DNA of 64,000 nt, from contig NZ_PFXK01000009.1 of the NCBI RefSeq assembly GCF_002812955.1, positions 62,001 to 126,000 of the forward strand, in the 5' to 3' direction. Positions 48,421 through 57,360 of this stretch are shown here, piece by piece. This stretch comes from Vibrio sp. HA2012. GTDB taxonomy: Bacteria > Pseudomonadota > Gammaproteobacteria > Enterobacterales > Vibrionaceae. The notes under the pieces are model-generated. The model worked only from the letters and a program-made list of their open reading frames with translations, searched no databases and was not told where the DNA came from. The translations under genes were made by a program, and so were the position numbers. Position 1 is the stretch's first letter; each line of letters begins with the position of its first letter.

Positions 48421-48966
48421 ATGTCATTCAGTGATCAAAATTTAATTTGGGTCGATCTTGAGATGACGGGGTTAGACCCTGAAGAACACAAGATCATTGA
48501 AATAGCAACAATTGTGACCGATAGTCAGCTCAATATCCTGGCCGAAGGCCCTGTTATCGCGGTTCATCAGTCAGAGGAAGAGCTGCAAAAAATGGATGAA
48601 TGGTGCACGACCACTCATACTGGAAGCGGGCTTGTCGCCCGGGTCAAAGCCAGTCAGACCGATGAAGAGCAGGCAGTAAAAGAGACAATCAGTTTTCTTG
48701 AACAATGGGTGCCGAAAGGTAAGTCCCCAATCTGCGGTAACAGTATTGGTCAGGATCGTCGCTTTTTGTACAAACATATGCCGGAGTTGGAAGAGTATTT
48801 CCACTACCGTTATGTCGATGTCAGTACCTTAAAAGAGTTAACCCGTCGTTGGAAACCTGAGGTATTGGATGGATTTCATAAAACTGGCAGTCATTTAGCC
48901 TTGGATGATATCCGGGAATCGATCGCTGAGCTGCAGTATTATCGGAAGACAGTATTCTCTATCTGA
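48421..48966 (+). CDS. orn: oligoribonuclease
   Basis: A 181-residue DEDDh 3'-5' exonuclease that degrades 2-mer to 5-mer RNAs, including pGpG from cyclic-di-GMP turnover. The DEDD residues start with D12 and E14 in [32 protein letters not shown] and the [11 protein letters not shown] segment supply the rest. The frame is open 37 codons upstream, but [17 protein letters not shown] is the universal start. The tRNA array follows on the same strand, as in E. coli. Confidence 0.97.
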   Translation: MSFSDQNLIWVDLEMTGLDPEEHKIIEIATIVTDSQLNILAEGPVIAVHQSEEELQKMDEWCTTTHTGSGLVARVKASQTDEEQAVKETISFLEQWVPKGKSPICGNSIGQDRRFLYKHMPELEEYFHYRYVDVSTLKELTRRWKPEVLDGFHKTGSHLALDDIRESIAELQYYRKTVFSI

Positions 48967-49070
48967 TATGGCTTCACTGCATTTTTCTGAGGAGAAATGA
49001 TAGTTCTTTCATCAAATAGGTTCTTTTTTCAGCACTTAGTTATAAAAATAAATTTTTTTTGTAGAAAGGC

Positions 49071-49098
49071 TTGCATCAAAAAAAAATGCTCTTATAAT
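49071..49098 (+). promoter_or_regulatory. sigma-70 promoter of the tRNA array
   Basis: TTGCAT (49071-49076) and a perfect TATAAT (49093-49098) are spaced 16 bp apart, followed by a GC-rich discriminator TCGCAGCCC. This is typical of strong, stringently controlled stable-RNA promoters; transcription should begin near 49105, 28 nt before the first tRNA. Confidence 0.8.
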
Positions 49099-49132
49099 TC
49101 GCAGCCCTGAACAGATGAAGACGTTTCAGAAT

Positions 49133-49208
49133 GCGACACTAGCTCAGTTGGTAGAGCGCAACCTTGCCAAGGTTGAGGTCACGAGTTCGAACCTCGTGTG
49201 TCGCTCCA
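49133..49208 (+). tRNA. tRNA-Gly(GCC), copy 1
   Basis: A 76-nt tRNA including the encoded CCA. Acceptor stem GCGACAC/GTGTCGC, D arm GCTC/GAGC, anticodon loop TTGCCAA in the CAACC/GGTTG stem (anticodon GCC), T arm ACGAG-TTCGAAC-CTCGT. All stems pair perfectly. Confidence 0.98.
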
Positions 49209-49265
49209 TTCTCTTTAAGTAGAGAATCACAGTTTTCACTGTACTTAACAGTGACATAATACGGA
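49209..49265 (+). other. tRNA spacer with two conserved hairpins (type A)
   Basis: TTCTCT/AGAGAA (49209-49226) and CACTGT/ACAGTG (49237-49253) are small hairpins in the Gly-fMet spacer. The same spacer recurs at 49812-49868, where the second hairpin reads CATCGT/ACGGTG: one T-A pair has become C-G and one C-G has become T-G, so pairing is kept. Probably pre-tRNA processing structure. Confidence 0.65.
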
Positions 49266-49342
<77 letters not shown>

Positions 49343-49375
49343 AATTCAGATTAATTGCAGTAGCAGTTAGTCCAT

Positions 49376-49451
49376 GCGACACTAGCTCAGTTGGTAGAGC
49401 GCAACCTTGCCAAGGTTGAGGTCACGAGTTCGAACCTCGTGTGTCGCTCCA
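49376..49451 (+). tRNA. tRNA-Gly(GCC), copy 2
   Basis: Identical in all 76 nt to the copy at 49133, including the CCA end. It is followed by a spacer with the TTACCGT/ACGGTAA hairpin (49464-49482). Confidence 0.98.
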
Positions 49452-49463
49452 GTTAAATTATTG

Positions 49464-49482
49464 TTACCGTAGTTTACGGTAA
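49464..49482 (+). other. tRNA spacer hairpin (type B)
   Basis: TTACCGT/ACGGTAA around a 5-nt loop. Variants recur at 49587-49605 (TTGCCGT/ATGGTGA) and 49697-49715 (TTGCCGT/ACGGTAA); base changes between copies are absorbed as G-U pairs, so the fold is kept. Coordinates of the later copies are estimated to within a few bases. Confidence 0.6.
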
Positions 49483-49486
49483 TAAT

Positions 49487-49576
49487 GCGACACGAGTTCT
49501 GTTGTCAGAACGCAACCTTGTTAAGGTTGAGGTCACACTTTTTGTTATAGAAAAGGGAACCTCGTGTGTCGCTCCA
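49487..49576 (+). pseudogene. tRNA-Gly-like unit with GUU anticodon loop and rebuilt T arm, copy 1
   Basis: A 90-nt relative of the neighbouring tRNA-Gly. The acceptor stem GCGACAC/GTGTCGC and TCCA end are intact. The D arm is GTTC-TGTTGTCA-GAAC: both stem sides changed relative to GCTC/GAGC, keeping the pairing. The anticodon stem is intact but the loop is TTGTTAA, giving GUU (Asn) not GCC. In the T arm, GAGTTC is replaced by about 20 nt containing a CTTTTT-GTTATA-GAAAAG hairpin, so no TTCGA loop exists. Unlikely to act as a normal tRNA; either a decaying gene or a tRNA-like small RNA. Confidence 0.75.
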
Positions 49577-49610
49577 GTTAAATAATATTGCCGTAGTTTA
49601 TGGTGATAAT

Positions 49611-49686
49611 GCGACACTAGCTCAGTTGGTAGAGCGCAACCTTGCCAAGGTTGAGGTCACGAGTTCGAACCTCGTGTGTCGCTCCA
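49611..49686 (+). tRNA. tRNA-Gly(GCC), copy 3
   Basis: Third identical 76-nt tRNA-Gly(GCC), placed between the two tRNA-like units. All arms pair and the CCA is encoded. Confidence 0.98.
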
Positions 49687-49720
49687 GTTAAATAATGTTG
49701 CCGTAGCTTACGGTAATAAT

Positions 49721-49811
49721 GCGACACGAGTTCTGTTGTCAGAACACAATCTTGTTAAGGTTGAGGTCACGCTTTTTTGTTATAGGAAAGGGAACCTCGT
49801 GTGTTGCATCA
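49721..49811 (+). pseudogene. tRNA-Gly-like unit with GUU anticodon loop and rebuilt T arm, copy 2
   Basis: A 91-nt second copy of the altered unit. It shares the GTTC/GAAC D stem, the TTGTTAA loop and the inserted A/T hairpin. Further changes mostly keep pairing: the anticodon stem is CAATC/GGTTG (a T-G wobble), the inserted hairpin CTTTTT/GGAAAG has two G-T pairs, and the acceptor 3' side is GTGTTGC (one G-T). The 3' end is ATCA in place of TCCA, so an encoded CCA is lost. It takes the place of tRNA-Gly in a second Gly-spacer-fMet unit. Confidence 0.72.
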
Positions 49812-49868
49812 TTCTCTCTAGGTAGAGAATCACAGTTTCCATCGTACTTAACGGTGACACAATACGGA
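49812..49868 (+). other. tRNA spacer with two conserved hairpins (type A, copy 2)
   Basis: Diverged copy of the spacer at 49209-49265. TTCTCT/AGAGAA (49812-49829) is unchanged; the second hairpin is CATCGT/ACGGTG (49840-49856). Confidence 0.65.
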
Positions 49869-49945
<77 letters not shown>

Positions 49946-50533
49946 AATTCTTTCGAAGTAACCGTGTATGCGGTGAAATGGTTTACAGCCACTGCTCTTT
50001 ATTAATGCCGTGAGGCATTAACCCCAAAAATACTCTTCGTTGCTCACCATTGAGTGAAGTCTATTTTGTAACAATTCAATTTTAGCTGTGTTGTTTCAGC
50101 TTCTGTTTTTTCTGATTGTTCTGTATCCTGAACAGTCCGCATTTTGCTTACTTAAAATAAAAGAACTAACAGACTTATCCACATATTGATTTTTGTGGAT
50201 AACTTGGTTGATAAAATAAAAGTCTTCAAATAGTGAGCTGATTTTGAAAAGATCATTTTCGTAATGATGGTTTTGAAAAATAATACCATTCATCTATCTA
50301 GTTGATTACTTTGGCGTTTTTTTATTTTTCTGGTCTATTCATGGATCAATAATAGATCTTTAAGTCACAATTCTTTGATCTTTGTCATTCCATTTGATTG
50401 TGTTTAACTTTGTTGGTGTGGTTGAATTTAAGCGACTCCGTTATTGTTTTCCACACAGAGAATTTTGAGAGCAATATCAAAAAACACACATAAAATACGC
50501 GCTCGCTTGCATAGTTATTGGCATATTATTCCG
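49946..50533. other. gene-free AT-rich region, candidate datA-like locus
   Basis: 588 bp with no supportable gene between the tRNA array and queG. It holds two perfect inverted DnaA boxes (50175-50202), a one-mismatch box TTTTCCACA (50447-50455), and several near-consensus IHF sites (for example 50368-50380 and 50295-50307, each one mismatch from WATCAA-n4-TTR on the minus strand). A TTAATGCC/GGCATTAA hairpin (50002-50021) near the start may belong to the tRNA transcript end. In E. coli the interval between glyVXY and queG is datA, which promotes DnaA-ATP hydrolysis; gene order around it is the same here. Function is inferred, not shown. Confidence 0.5.
50175..50202. promoter_or_regulatory. 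pair of perfect inverted DnaA boxes
   Basis: TTATCCACA (50175-50183) and its exact reverse complement TGTGGATAA (50194-50202) are separated by 10 bp. Both match the strongest E. coli DnaA box. They also form a possible 9-bp hairpin, but the exact match to the nonamer twice within 28 bp argues for protein binding. Confidence 0.75.
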
Positions 50534-51643
50534 TTATGCATCGCGTGGTAGACCTTTCTCTATAATTCTGATCAGACGTTCAGTTCTGATGTTTCCGGAT
50601 CTCTGTGTATTTTGCTGATGTTCTGCCCACCGAATGTGTTCATCCAGCAATGCACAGTTTCCTTTTCGGTTTGCCAGTGCTGATAGTATGGCAGGAGAGT
50701 ATGGTGCATTTCCCATTGCGACAGCAATATTCCTCATCCACTGAATATGTCCGATACGACGGATTGGTGAGCCCTCCATTTTTTTGAGGAACTCTTCTTC
50801 ACTCCATAAAAACAAAGTAACGAGATCCATATTTTCCAGAGCTTTTCTTCGGTGAAAATCAGCCTGTTGAGTAATGTTGGAAAAACGGTTCCATGGACAA
50901 ACTAACTGGCAGTCATCACAGCCATATATCCGGTTACCTATTGCTTGACGGAGTGTTTCTGGAATGACACCATCATATTCTATGGTCAGATAGGAAATAC
51001 ATTTTCTGGCATCAACGATACCATCGGCCACAATTGCTCCTGTTGGGCAGGAAGTTATGCATGCCCTGCACTGCCCACATTTATTTTGTGCAGGAGTATC
51101 GATCGGAAGCGGAATATCAACTAATAATTCACCCAGAAAAAACCAGGATCCGGCTTCCTGATTGAGGATGAGAGAATGTTTTCCGCTCCACCCAAGCCCG
51201 GCTTTTTCTGCTAAAGGACGTTCCAGCAAAGGTGCTGAGTCAACAAAAGGGCGGTAACCTAGTTTTCCGACTTCCTGCTCGATCATCTGTCCCAGTTTTT
51301 TTAACTGATTGCGAACTAATTTATGGTAGTCGCGTCCAAGGGCATAGCGGCTGATATAAGCTTTGGTCGGATCTTTCAGGTTGCTGGCAAATGCAGCATG
51401 TGGAGGAAGATAGTCCATACGAACGCTGATAACACGCATGGTTCCGGGAAGAAGCTCAGCAGGGCGTGCGCGCATCCCGCCGTGACGAGCCATCCAGTCC
51501 ATTTCTCCGTGGTAGCCGGAATCGAGCCAGCGTTGTAGCTCGGCCTCATGAAGGGAGAGATCGATATCGCAGATCCCTACTTGCTGGAAGCCGAGCTGGG
51601 ATCCCCAGAGTTTGATCTGTTTTGCCAGAGCCTGATAGTCCAT
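50534..51643 (-). CDS. queG: epoxyqueuosine reductase
   Basis: Final step of queuosine synthesis: reduces epoxyqueuosine to queuosine in tRNAs with GUN anticodons, using cobalamin and two [4Fe-4S] clusters. The 369-residue protein has the ISRYALGRDYHKLVR and FVDSAPLLERPLAEKAGLGW motifs, cluster ligands in CGQCRACITSCPTGA and CDDCQLVCPWN, and a C-terminal HEAT-like segment. Divergent from tsaE; the nnr gene that sits between queG and tsaE in E. coli is absent here. Confidence 0.97.
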   Translation of the reverse strand: MDYQALAKQIKLWGSQLGFQQVGICDIDLSLHEAELQRWLDSGYHGEMDWMARHGGMRARPAELLPGTMRVISVRMDYLPPHAAFASNLKDPTKAYISRYALGRDYHKLVRNQLKKLGQMIEQEVGKLGYRPFVDSAPLLERPLAEKAGLGWSGKHSLILNQEAGSWFFLGELLVDIPLPIDTPAQNKCGQCRACITSCPTGAIVADGIVDARKCISYLTIEYDGVIPETLRQAIGNRIYGCDDCQLVCPWNRFSNITQQADFHRRKALENMDLVTLFLWSEEEFLKKMEGSPIRRIGHIQWMRNIAVAMGNAPYSPAILSALANRKGNCALLDEHIRWAEHQQNTQRSGNIRTERLIRIIEKGLPRDA

Positions 51644-51823
51644 AAAACATGATAGAATGAGTGGTTGAGCCGGAAATTTTAACAGATGAAGCCTTGTCTC
51701 TCAAAACCAACCCGGTTTACTATTTGAACTCTTTTAGTTTTGATTGATATCCGGATCGTGTCTGGTGACAGGAGTCAGCTGATCCGGGGATATTTGATGG
51801 TCGGTATGTAAAACATGGGCTTT
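51644..51823. promoter_or_regulatory. queG-tsaE divergent region with a long hairpin
   Basis: About 180 bp. ATATCCGGATC (51747-51757) pairs with GATCCGGGGATAT (51781-51793), 11 bp with a two-G bulge and a 23-nt loop. It lies 30 bp before tsaE. Could be a structured leader; no known riboswitch or operator is recognised. Confidence 0.4.
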
Positions 51824-52285
51824 ATGAGTACAAAAGAATTCACCCTAAAAAATGAACAAGCTACGGTAGATATGGGTGCAAAGCTGGCATATTTGTGTTC
51901 TCAGCAAACCACGATTTATCTGCACGGTGACCTGGGCGCTGGAAAAACCACGTTCAGTCGTGGTTTTGTGCGAGCTTTGGGTCATCAGGGAAATGTTAAA
52001 AGCCCGACATATACTTTGGTTGAACCCTATAAACTGGCAGATTGGCAGGTATATCATTTTGATCTGTATCGTCTGGCCGATCCGGAGGAGTTAGAGTTTA
52101 TGGGAATCCGGGATTATTTTTCACCGGATGCGATTTGTTTGGTGGAGTGGCCGGAAAAGGGAGTCGGTTTGCTGCCGGAAGCGGATTTGGATATTGATAT
52201 GCGTTATCTGGGGGAGCAGAGAATAGCGCAACTTACAGCCAATAGTCCGTATGGATGCTCTTTGCTTGAACAGTTGGAGTTGTAA
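51824..52285 (+). CDS. tsaE: tRNA threonylcarbamoyladenosine biosynthesis ATPase TsaE
   Basis: Partner of TsaB and TsaD in making t6A37 of ANN-decoding tRNAs. A 153-residue P-loop protein with Walker [15 protein letters not shown] and the highly conserved [14 protein letters not shown] and [21 protein letters not shown] segments. ATG 51815 is also in frame; 51824 gives the E. coli length. The stop is immediately followed by the TTG start of amiB. Confidence 0.96.
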   Translation: MSTKEFTLKNEQATVDMGAKLAYLCSQQTTIYLHGDLGAGKTTFSRGFVRALGHQGNVKSPTYTLVEPYKLADWQVYHFDLYRLADPEELEFMGIRDYFSPDAICLVEWPEKGVGLLPEADLDIDMRYLGEQRIAQLTANSPYGCSLLEQLEL

Positions 52286-53989
52286 TTGATTCTTAAGCCA
52301 ATTCAGACGCTGAGTCTGCTCATTATCAGTCTGTTGTGCTGGTTTTCTTCTCCGGTGTCGGCTAACACATTGGAAGGTCTGCGTGTCTGGCCGTCACCGG
52401 ATGAAACCCGGGTTGTTATTGATCTTAAAAATGAAGTGGAGTTCAGTTATTTCACACTGAGTAGTCCGGACAGAATCGTGGTGGATCTGAAGCATACGGC
52501 TTTAAAGACCAAGTTGCCAGTTACCGTTTCAGATAGCAAGGTCTTGACTAAGATCCGTAATAGCTCACCACCTGAACAAGATACTTACAGGCTGGTTTTT
52601 GAACTGAAGACCAAGATTGCACCGAATATTTTTAAGCTGAAACCCACTCCGGGCGGGCAATATGGGCACCGTCTGGTTGTCGATTTACCCCATTCGCCTT
52701 CTTCTGCTGACTCCTCTGACAGCACAACAGTCGCTGTCAGTCGAGATGCTTCCCAGTTAGCGGGCAGCGCTGACATTGTGATAGCGATTGATGCCGGGCA
52801 TGGAGGTGAAGATCCTGGCTCTATCGGACCTAAGCGGAATTATGAAAAAACGATTACTTTGGCTGTCTCGCGTAAGATTACAGCTCAGCTGAATCAGGTT
52901 CCGGGGATTAAGGCTGTTATGACCCGTACGGGTGATTATTATGTGAATCTGAATAAACGTTCAGCTATTGCCCGGAAAAATAAGGCACATATGTTAGTTT
53001 CGATCCATGCTGACAGCTTTCGTTCACCTCAGCCGCGTGGCGCTTCAGTCTTTGTTCTGAATACTCGCAGGGCAAACTCAGAGATAGCCCGCTGGGTTGA
53101 AAAACATGAAGAACAGTCTGAATTGTTGGGTGGTGCAGGAGAGGTTCTGGCAAAAAATAATGATGATAAAAATGTCAGCCAGACATTGCTGGATCTCCAG
53201 TTCAGTCATTCCCAGAAGGAAGGTTTTAAGGTTGCACAGAATATTTTACGGGAGATGGGGAGAGTTACCCGGTTGCATAAAAAAGAGCCGGAACATGCTA
53301 GCTTGGCAGTACTGAAATCTCCCGATATACCTTCTGTGCTGGTGGAAACCGGTTTTATTTCCAATCCGACGGAAGAGCGTCTGCTTATTCAGCGTTCTCA
53401 TCAGGATAAGCTGGCTCAGGCACTCTCTAAAGCAATAGTGCAGTATTTTGAAGAGAATCCGCCAGAAGGTACTTTGTTTGCTCAGCGCAAGTCTGCCAGA
53501 AAGCATAAGGTTCTCAGTGGTGAATCTCTTTCTGTGATTGCGCAGAGATACAGTGTTACTGTCCAGACTCTGGTTAAAGCGAATAATCTGAAAAGTACGT
53601 CACTTTCTGTGGGTCAAGTACTGGTTGTCCCGGGTGGGCTTCCTATTGTCATGAAGAAGGTGATCAATCCGGTAGAGACCACCGTTATTACACATAAAGT
53701 TCAACGTGGAGAATATCTGGGTAGGATTGCCGATAAATACAAAGTTTCCGTTGCTAGCATCCAGCAGCAGAATCATTTGCGGTCAGATACTCTTCGGGTA
53801 GGACAGAAATTGAAGATCACTGTAAAACTTCAGGATCAGCCTATTCGAAAACATATCGTCAAACGGGGGGAATTTCTGACCAAAATAGCAAACCAGTATG
53901 GGGTCTCTATTGCGAGTATCCGGAAGGTAAATAAACTTCGTTCTGACCAGTTGGCAATTGGGCAGACACTAATTATCCCAAATAAATAA
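52286..53989 (+). CDS. amiB: N-acetylmuramoyl-L-alanine amidase with three LysM domains
   Basis: A 567-residue periplasmic amidase that cleaves septal peptidoglycan. The signal peptide ends near VSA (about residue 26); an AMIN domain (about 29-135) targets it to the septum; the zinc amidase_3 domain (about 165-395) has IAIDAGHGGEDPG, SIHADSF and the catalytic Glu in LVETGFISN. Three LysM repeats follow (about 407-455, 468-513, 520-566), against one in E. coli AmiB. It starts with TTG directly after the tsaE TAA; GGAG lies 6 nt upstream and no ATG is suitably placed. EnvC at 8.7 kb is its expected activator. Confidence 0.95.
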   Translation: MILKPIQTLSLLIISLLCWFSSPVSANTLEGLRVWPSPDETRVVIDLKNEVEFSYFTLSSPDRIVVDLKHTALKTKLPVTVSDSKVLTKIRNSSPPEQDTYRLVFELKTKIAPNIFKLKPTPGGQYGHRLVVDLPHSPSSADSSDSTTVAVSRDASQLAGSADIVIAIDAGHGGEDPGSIGPKRNYEKTITLAVSRKITAQLNQVPGIKAVMTRTGDYYVNLNKRSAIARKNKAHMLVSIHADSFRSPQPRGASVFVLNTRRANSEIARWVEKHEEQSELLGGAGEVLAKNNDDKNVSQTLLDLQFSHSQKEGFKVAQNILREMGRVTRLHKKEPEHASLAVLKSPDIPSVLVETGFISNPTEERLLIQRSHQDKLAQALSKAIVQYFEENPPEGTLFAQRKSARKHKVLSGESLSVIAQRYSVTVQTLVKANNLKSTSLSVGQVLVVPGGLPIVMKKVINPVETTVITHKVQRGEYLGRIADKYKVSVASIQQQNHLRSDTLRVGQKLKITVKLQDQPIRKHIVKRGEFLTKIANQYGVSIASIRKVNKLRSDQLAIGQTLIIPNK

Positions 53990-55941
53990 TGGCTATAAAA
54001 ATACTGCCGGCACGGCTGGCAAACCAGATCGCAGCCGGTGAGGTTGTAGAAAGACCGGCATCTGTTGTCAAAGAGCTGGTGGAAAACAGTCTGGATTCCG
54101 GAGCCTCCCGTATTGATATTGATATCGAGAAAGGGGGCTGCAAGCTGATCCGGATCCGGGATAACGGAAGTGGTATAGAAAAAGATGAACTGGCACTGGC
54201 ACTTAGCCGTCATGCAACGTCCAAGATTCATTCTCTGGATGATCTGGAAGCCATCATTAGCCTAGGCTTTCGTGGAGAAGCTCTGGCCAGTATCAGTTCG
54301 GTCTCCCGGCTGACCCTGACTTCCAGACCCGTTGCTCAGGAACAGGCGTGGTCGGCTTATTCTGAAGGCCGGGATATGGCTGTAAAGATTCAACCTGCAG
54401 CTCATCCTGTCGGTACTTCTGTTGAAGTTCTTGATCTGTTCTTTAATACGCCAGCCAGAAGAAAATTTTTACGTACTGAAAAAACAGAATTTACTCATAT
54501 TGATGAATTGATAAAACGTATTGCTCTCAGTCGGCTTGATGTGACCATTAATATGACTCATAACGGCAAGATAGTGCGTCAGTACCGGGCTGCAAAGACG
54601 CAGGCTCAGATGGAAAAAAGACTGGCAGCTGTCTGTGGTGGTGCTTTTGTACGTAATATGCTTCGGATCGAGCTGGAACATAATGGACTTAAACTGAGTG
54701 GCTGGATCACTACGCCGGAAGGAGCCCGTCAGCAGAGCGATTTGCAATACTGCTATGTTAACGGACGTATGATGCGAGATAAGTTGATCAATCATGCCAT
54801 TCGTCAGAGTTATGAAAGCAGCCTGAGGCCGGAACAGTTTGCTACTTATGTTCTGTTTATTGAGATCGATCCGCATCAGGTCGATGTTAATGTACATCCG
54901 GCTAAACATGAAGTCCGTTTTCATCAGGCCCGTCTGGTGCACGATTTTATTTATCAGGCTCTGGCTGGAGCATTGGCTCAGAGTGCTTATATTGATGAAC
55001 CGGTTATGGCGGAATCAGCCCGTCATAGAGAATCTTATTCAGAGACGGGAGAAATTGCAGCTTATCCGTTATTATCGGAAGGTGTCTCTATCGAGTATTC
55101 TGTACCTCGAAGGGTAATGGAATCGGCCTCCAGAACACCGGATTATCCGCGTAAAAGTGGTGGAAATTGGGCGCCGGATCATCGAACTCCCTCCCGCACT
55201 GGATATAAAGAAAATAAGTCAACATCAACCCCTTCTTCTCGCGAAGTGAAAGCTTATCAGGAATTATTACGCACGCCGGCTGGACATCAGCCACAGCATC
55301 CGACGATATCTGTAAGCGATAAGCCTGACCGGGCAGCAGAACAGGCTGTTAGCTATATTCACAACGAGAGCGCATCGATCCGAGAGCTGGGTAAAGCTGT
55401 GGCTGTGGTTGACAGCCGCTATCTGCTGATGCTTTCGGATTCCGGGCCGGTTCTGGTTTCTCTGTTCAGAGCTGAATGGTACAGACTGGCCGGACAGCTT
55501 AGGATTGAAGAGCATGGGCTAACTGCTCAGCCTTTGTTGGTACCATTATCCCTTAAAGTGGAGAAAGCACAGTTGGACGCACTGCAATATAATGAAGCAT
55601 TATTGAGCCGGTTCGCTATTCAATTGAAGAAAAAAGGGACAGATAGCGTGATGGTGATGGCGGTGCCGCAACCGCTACGGCAACAAAATTTACAACAAAT
55701 GGTTCCTAATCTGTTATCTTACCTGGCTTTTTACGCAGAGCAGCAGACAAAACCTCAACATCTGACGCAATGGCTGGCTACTGAGCTAATGCAAGAAAAA
55801 AGCAGCTACACTTTATCTGAAGCAATTCAGCTTATTTCCGAGCTGGAGCAGCTTTGGCAGGGACAGTTACCACTGACTGACCGTACTTTTATCCGGATTG
55901 CGGATTTTTCAGCCACGATAGCGAATTTGAACCATGAATAA
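53989..55941 (+). CDS. mutL: DNA mismatch repair protein MutL
   Basis: Couples MutS mismatch recognition to MutH nicking at hemimethylated GATC. A 650-residue GHKL ATPase with [31 protein letters not shown] and [14 protein letters not shown] in the first 110 residues, a Ser/Pro-rich linker (about 345-450) and a C-terminal dimerisation domain without the DQHAAHERxxYE endonuclease motif, as in Dam-dependent species. ATG overlaps the amiB stop by 1 nt. Consistent with dam at 30 kb. Confidence 0.98.
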   Translation: MAIKILPARLANQIAAGEVVERPASVVKELVENSLDSGASRIDIDIEKGGCKLIRIRDNGSGIEKDELALALSRHATSKIHSLDDLEAIISLGFRGEALASISSVSRLTLTSRPVAQEQAWSAYSEGRDMAVKIQPAAHPVGTSVEVLDLFFNTPARRKFLRTEKTEFTHIDELIKRIALSRLDVTINMTHNGKIVRQYRAAKTQAQMEKRLAAVCGGAFVRNMLRIELEHNGLKLSGWITTPEGARQQSDLQYCYVNGRMMRDKLINHAIRQSYESSLRPEQFATYVLFIEIDPHQVDVNVHPAKHEVRFHQARLVHDFIYQALAGALAQSAYIDEPVMAESARHRESYSETGEIAAYPLLSEGVSIEYSVPRRVMESASRTPDYPRKSGGNWAPDHRTPSRTGYKENKSTSTPSSREVKAYQELLRTPAGHQPQHPTISVSDKPDRAAEQAVSYIHNESASIRELGKAVAVVDSRYLLMLSDSGPVLVSLFRAEWYRLAGQLRIEEHGLTAQPLLVPLSLKVEKAQLDALQYNEALLSRFAIQLKKKGTDSVMVMAVPQPLRQQNLQQMVPNLLSYLAFYAEQQTKPQHLTQWLATELMQEKSSYTLSEAIQLISELEQLWQGQLPLTDRTFIRIADFSATIANLNHE

Positions 55942-56887
55942 ACCATCACCACTTGCTCTGTTTTTAATGGGGCCAACCGCATCGGGTAAAACGGACTTGG
56001 CGATTCGTCTTCGGAAAAAATATCCGCTGGAAATTATCAGTGTGGATTCTGCGTTGATCTATCGGGGGATGGATATCGGTACGGCTAAGCCGGATAAAGA
56101 AGAGCAGTGTAGTGCTCCGCACCGGCTGATCGATATTCTGGATCCGAAAGAGATCTATTCAGCAGCGGATTTCCGAAGGGATGCCCTGGCTGAAATGAGT
56201 GCTATTGTTGCTGAGGGTAAAATTCCGTTGCTTGTTGGCGGAACTATGTTGTATTACAAGGCTCTATTAGAAGGATTATCACCACTTCCTTCGGCTGATC
56301 CAAATGTTCGCAGACAGATAGAAGAGGAAGCAAAACATTTCGGATGGGAAGTATTACATCAGCAGTTACGAGATCTTGATCCCGTATCGGCGGAAAGAAT
56401 ACACCCGAACGACCCACAAAGGCTTTCAAGGGCATTGGAAGTTTACCGAATTTCGGGTAAAACGTTAACTGAACTGACTCGGCAACAGGGAGAGCCTCTT
56501 CCGTACAGGGTCAGACAATTTGCCATAGCGCCCGGAGACCGGGCTGAACTTCACCGCAGAATTGAGTTCAGATTTGAAAAAATGATCGAATCCGGATTTG
56601 AAGATGAAGTGAAATCCCTCTATGCTCGAAAGGATCTGCATCGCGATTTACCTTCTATCCGTTGTGTGGGATATCGGCAGATGTGGGATTATCTGGATGG
56701 GAATTGCACTCTGGATGAAGCGATTTTTCGCGGTATCTGTGCAACCCGTCAATTGGCCAAGCGGCAGATTACCTGGTTACGCAGCTGGGATAATTTAACT
56801 TGGTTAGATAGCGAAAACATTGAACAGGCGGTAGCAAAGGTGTCTGAAGTTCTGGATTCAGAACTAAATGAGATGGCATCAGACTGA
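55934..56887 (+). CDS. miaA: tRNA dimethylallyltransferase
   Basis: Adds a dimethylallyl group to A37 of UNN-decoding tRNAs. A 317-residue enzyme with P-loop [14 protein letters not shown], the [18 protein letters not shown] substrate motif, and [14 protein letters not shown] near the C-terminus. Start overlaps the mutL stop by 8 nt; hfq follows after 174 bp, which in E. coli holds hfq promoters. Confidence 0.98.
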   Translation: MNKPSPLALFLMGPTASGKTDLAIRLRKKYPLEIISVDSALIYRGMDIGTAKPDKEEQCSAPHRLIDILDPKEIYSAADFRRDALAEMSAIVAEGKIPLLVGGTMLYYKALLEGLSPLPSADPNVRRQIEEEAKHFGWEVLHQQLRDLDPVSAERIHPNDPQRLSRALEVYRISGKTLTELTRQQGEPLPYRVRQFAIAPGDRAELHRRIEFRFEKMIESGFEDEVKSLYARKDLHRDLPSIRCVGYRQMWDYLDGNCTLDEAIFRGICATRQLAKRQITWLRSWDNLTWLDSENIEQAVAKVSEVLDSELNEMASD

Positions 56888-57022
56888 TATTGCTGTGTAT
56901 AATGTGATCGTTTTTGCGTGATGGTGTCGAAAGTATTCTTCTTTGAGGAGCAGACGATACTTTTTTGATTTATTTAGCTCAGATGCAAAAGCAGGACCTA
57001 ACTTGCAGCAGTGTACCGATAG

Positions 57023-57331
<309 letters not shown>

Positions 57332-57360
57332 TACGATTCAAATGATGAGGAGTTGATTGC

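Noticed and set aside
50096..50293. 65-codon reading frame on the minus strand in the gene-free region
   Set aside because: No good ribosome site, no recognisable family, AT-rich composition and it runs across the perfect DnaA boxes; most likely chance.
50160..50460. Possible chromosomal replication origin because of DnaA boxes and AT-richness
   Set aside because: The neighbours of oriC in vibrios (mioC, mnmG, rpmH, dnaA) are absent and only two or three boxes are present; the datA comparison fits better.
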